A DNA stretch of 64,000 nucleotides from Paramecium octaurelia. Lineage: Eukaryota > Ciliophora > Oligohymenophorea > Peniculida > Parameciidae. Positions 59,827-64,000 of this stretch are shown piece by piece. The stretch spans positions 343,237 through 407,236 of the forward strand of contig CAJJDP010000069.1 in the NCBI GenBank assembly GCA_905182995.1, read 5' to 3'. The stretch's first letter is position 1. Each line of letters starts with the position of its first letter. The notes beneath the pieces are model-generated. The model saw only the letters and a program-made list of their open reading frames with translations. It was not told the origin of the DNA and did no database searches. The translations under genes were made by a program, and so were the position numbers.

Positions 59827-62800
59827 TCATAATTTTTTTTCCAATTCAAAGTAATTTAAAGTACTTCTTGTTCTTTATTTATATCTAAAATATCTAATAA
59901 TAAATGATGTTATTAGAGTGACGACAATTAACAGAAAAGTTGAAAGTCCAATTATCAAGCCAAGATTTTATTTTTCTTTTTATTCTGGAATCGCTTAGTA
60001 GGCTTCATTCTATAAAAAATATGATTATTAGGATTAGCTTTATTAATTTTAAGCAGTTATATAAATTGATGATTACTATAATCCTGTAATGTCAACATCA
60101 ATTTCAAGCCAACTTTAAATAGGATATGCAATTGTCTAATTGGAATCATTATCAGTTATAAATAAATAATTTTCTGTTACGACTGAATAAACTAGTGAAC
60201 CTACAGTTTAGAGTGTATAATATTCTTAAGCAATAATTTGGATTGGTTGTTGCTCTTATTCATAACTAAATTTAAATAAAATACATAATTTACTTTTAAG
60301 AAATAGGATAAATATTTATGGTTAACGTTGTGTAATTGACATAGTTTTCATTAATTATCATACCATTAATTCCTTAAAATGTAAAATATCCACTTACATT
60401 AGAGTTATAACTTAGAAATAAACTTGCTTATTTATGAAACCCAATAATATTTCCATAATTGATATTAAATAAGATAGAATAAATTTCAATACTATAACTT
60501 AATGGGACTATAAACTGCTATTCAATGATATCGGTGGTTTTATTTTTTGAATTTTAATATTATTGAATGTCGAATAGAAATTTGAAGTAGATGGGTAATG
60601 TTTAATATAAATTCCAAGTTGTTATTGTAAAATAGATGTTGAAATTTTCAGCATACTAATTAGATTAGAAACCAAATTATTGACTAGTTTGAGAAGAAAT
60701 ACAAGTATTAAGTAAGTAAAATATAGGATTATAAAAACCATTTTTTTCTAAAGATGTAAATCCAAATATTTAACAAGGTTGAGCTGTATAATTTGAAGAC
60801 ATGCTGAGGTAAACAAAGTCCAAAAATGAATTAGTACACAGATTACTTGAATTAAAAATTTATTCTAGATAAATAGTGTTGTTTGATATCCAAAAATAAA
60901 ATGAGTAATAAGAATATTTTTCAATTTATAGTTTATAATTTATAGTGATTACTTAGAGTACACCATTTCTATAATTAGCTTTATATAAGTTTGAAAAATT
61001 TGTAAAATTATATTAAATCTCCGTATTTCCAGTAAGATTATAAGCATATATAAAGGTAGTTTGATTGAAACATATAGAAACTGGAAACTAAGTAAACTTA
61101 TCTATAAATATCGTATAACAGTAGGAATTTTAATAAGGAAAATTATAAAGTATTTTGTAAGCTCCAGATGATTCACTCAGCTAGTACACGCTGATATTGT
61201 TTTGAAGAAAGATATTATCCTTACATTTGACTGCTGCTGAAATTGAAAAGTTCAATGTTTATGAAGTTAATTTACTTATAGGTTAAGTTAAATTAAAGGA
61301 ATTGCATTCTTTACAATATTTTGAATAATTTTAAATATTCCCATTAAATAAGCTGGATGGATTTATTTTTAATTTTGTGGCATTTTGAATTTTCAATACT
61401 TAGATTTCTGAGTTGAATTATTTTGGAGTGATAAATTATCTATCGAATGTTACATAGACTCTTTGTTGTAATTAAAGCGAACAGTTTTAATTCGAAGCCA
61501 AGTAACTAACGTTAGTCATATAAGAATATTTTGTTTCCAAAAAATAAGGTATCATTTGAAATTCTCCAAAGAATACTGAACCATTTATGGCCACTGATGT
61601 ATTAGTATATACTTAGACCAATTCTATATGATATTCATCCTTTTAAATAACACTCATGTATTATATTATTTCTTTCTAAGAATTAGAGAATAACAGATTC
61701 GAATAAACAAATGAATTAAATGGAGAGCCACTACCAGAAAAGTAAGCACAATATATTCCAACTTAGTTTTCCAAGATTAAATAAAAGTGATTTGAAGTAT
61801 ATGAACTGACTATTTATCCAGTTTAAAATTCGTACCCTAACAAATCTACTAAATAATAATTTTATCCTGAATTTGTAATATACACATTTTATATAGGAAA
61901 GAAATATAAAAAATTGTTATTTTATGCAACAATTGCCATATAAATTCCAGTTTTTAATATGCCTATCGAGATTTAATTGTAATCTGTAATTGGATATTAT
62001 ATGGTATTTAATATTTCATAAGTATAATAATCTCCATTATACTATAAAATCATCAAATTAACTTTATTATCAATAAATAAAAAGGTCGGATAACTTCTTA
62101 CATTAGTGTATATATAATTGAATGTATAATTAGTTATAGTAAATACGATGGGGTCTCCATATATTTTGAGAGACTAAGCAGTCAGGTGTCCATCAATAGT
62201 AATAATAAAAAGAGTATCTTATAATATAGTACTGCTCAGTATTTAAACTGGCATAGTTAAGGGCCAAAAGTCCTCTGGTTAGATTTAATAGTTGAATTTC
62301 TGTACAAATATGGTATCATTAAATTCAATTAAAATATTGACATTACTCTTTGACTTGAAACATGAACAAGACTTCATTTATTAAGTTGCTGGATATTACA
62401 TATATTACTATGATAATAGGGGATTCCAATAAGAAATTTCTATTGTAAAATTGTTGTATTAAGAACAATAAATAGCACTACTATTATATATGGAACATAG
62501 TTCTAAATATACAATAGTATTAGTTTTGACTTAGAATTTAATATAATTGCTCGTTGTTTCAGCATATAGAATTGATGGATTTTATGAGGTAATTGATTAA
62601 GTAAGGTTTGGACCTAAAAACACTTCAGTAAAAGGAATATTATATGGATCAGGAAAACTTAAATACAAATTGCTCATATTATGTTAAAATGCGATAGGGC
62701 ATATCGAATTCGTTAAATTTTGGGGCATAATCCAAAAAGAAATTTAGCTTTTTATTTATTACAAAGTTTGTGGCGTTATTAATAATTTTAACAAGTATTA

Positions 62801-64000
62801 CGTTGTATTCTATACTATCATAAGAGTTTAATTGATTGATATTTATATTTAGGGTTGGTTAAAGAGGAATGTTGAAAATATGACTTATCCATTTAATACT
62901 TGTTAAGTTACTATGATTTACCTCTCAAATGATATCATCACATAATTACAAGAATGCAATGGCATATAACCTTATGGATGGATATCAGTTTCTCCAGAAA
63001 GTTTCATTATATAGTTATTTGTTATTATGTAAATACTATTAAAAGTGATGCTAAATTGAATTAAATTTTAATATGGGTTAATTATTAATAAATTTATTGC
63101 TATTTTTTTGGATGTTAATTTTTAAGAATTAAAATAATAAATCTACAGTTGTAAATTATCTAAAATTGCTATCCGATATAGGGTTTAATTTGAAACATCA
63201 CTAACTGCCATAGATGTCTGTTAATTTCCTGAGTTTTATATTTAAATTGTTGATGTTATTTAAAAATATATTAAATCTACATATTAAACAGAGTTTAAAT
63301 TCAACAAAAATAAAGAAAAATTGATGACTTCAACTTAATAATACTAGCCAGAACAATTGTATGAACTATAAGTTTCTATAGTATTTGGGCGATATCTAAA
63401 TCTAACTACGCTAGCATACGTATTAGTAATATAAGAAGTCATAATAGAATAAGCATTTTCATTCTCATAATTTATAGTAGATTTTAGATAGGAATACCCC
63501 TAGGGAAGATAGTAACTCGTGTTATAAAATGTTTATTGTAAACTTGCTGAATCGACATTCACAAATATAATCTGTAATTGATCCAAACAGGTTAAAATTC
63601 CTTCAGACAAAGTGATTAAATTTACGTAAATACATACTACACAGAAATTAAATAATAAATTTACCCAACCCTTGTAATTCTACATCAATTATTTCAGTTG
63701 TTATATTACCAAAGCTATCCAAAACCCCTGCATATAATATCTATTAATCGGATAAAAACCAAAAATAGTTTGAATATAAAAATTTTGATGCTACATAATT
63801 ACTAGCACACACAATTCTCTAACCTATTATTATTCATTAAGATATTACTAAAATTGAATACATTATTAAAAAGTGGATGAATTGATTGTTATATTTCTAA
63901 ATTGTACTAATTAGAATCTTAAATCTAATAAAAAGGAGCATCAATTTCTTTTGGAGTATATTATGATAAAAGTATAGTATTAGGCTACCCAACTAACAAG
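59827..64000 (-). CDS. Large type I membrane glycoprotein-like protein, 5' end outside window
   Basis: The complement is open from the window edge to TGA 59827-59829 once three short introns are removed (25 nt near 63820-63845, 28 nt near 63640-63665, and 28 nt near 60254-60281). This leaves over 1,350 residues. It is rich in Asn, Tyr, Phe, Ser and Thr, with many N-x-S/T sequons (for example NCSLQLQQRVYVTF, NVSGYF, NYTTLTI), and strand-like throughout, suggesting an extracellular beta-rich protein. Near the end a single hydrophobic helix, LGLIIGLSTFLLIVVTLITS, is followed by a short basic tail (IIRYFRYKQRTRSTLNYFEL). I infer a type I surface or secretory-pathway protein. I recognise no family. 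The start lies beyond position 64000. Confidence 0.72.

Overview
The window is eukaryotic nuclear DNA from a ciliate, almost certainly Paramecium. Long open frames appear only when TAA and TAG are read as glutamine and TGA is the sole stop. Introns are mostly tiny (about 21-29 nt, GT...AG). Intergenic gaps can be very short (19 bp between two divergent start codons, 24 bp between two convergent stops), and the DNA is very AT-rich. The families fit too: trichocyst matrix protein, radial-spoke MORN protein, SHIPPO repeats, DUF4215-type Cys-rich surface protein, and pentapeptide/WD40 protein. I cannot tell the species, or whether this is macronuclear or germline DNA.

Layout. 0-22 kb is gene-dense: a DnaJ start and a decayed trichocyst matrix protein gene; a 491-aa unknown; a decayed coiled-coil gene; calcineurin A divergent from RNA polymerase subunit RPB9; a polyQ coiled-coil protein; a kinesin-13; two unknowns; radial spoke head 1; an RBR ubiquitin ligase; a VPS37-like ESCRT-I subunit; and another unknown. 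22-32 kb is gene-poor, with a 910-base gap, a decayed Tc1/mariner transposase, an inverted piece of a related element fused to a TPR fragment, and a B-box-like gene stump. 32-38.7 kb holds one giant Cys-rich membrane protein gene. 40-42 kb has an intact six-intron gene with SHIPPO and YwqK-like repeats. 42-48 kb is mostly decayed sequence. 48-51 kb is a B-box/coiled-coil/YwqK-repeat gene with unusual repeated introns. 52.4-54.9 kb is a frame-broken pentapeptide/WD40 gene. 55-59.8 kb holds remnants. 59.8-64 kb is the 3' part of a large glycoprotein-like membrane protein gene that runs off the window.

Assembly warning. Four single-N joins (12581, 15237, 26599, 31740) are each flanked by direct duplicates of 1.36-1.47 kb, the signature of unmerged contig overlaps. 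About 5.6 kb of the window is therefore counted twice, and several genes appear as a full copy plus a partial one. One-base losses in A/T runs break otherwise good genes and suggest consensus errors.

Functionally the window mixes cilium and cytoskeleton genes (kinesin-13, radial spoke, SHIPPO), signalling (calcineurin A), transcription (RPB9), ubiquitin and endosomal sorting (RBR, VPS37) and surface or secretory proteins. There is no sign of an operon or a dedicated gene cluster.
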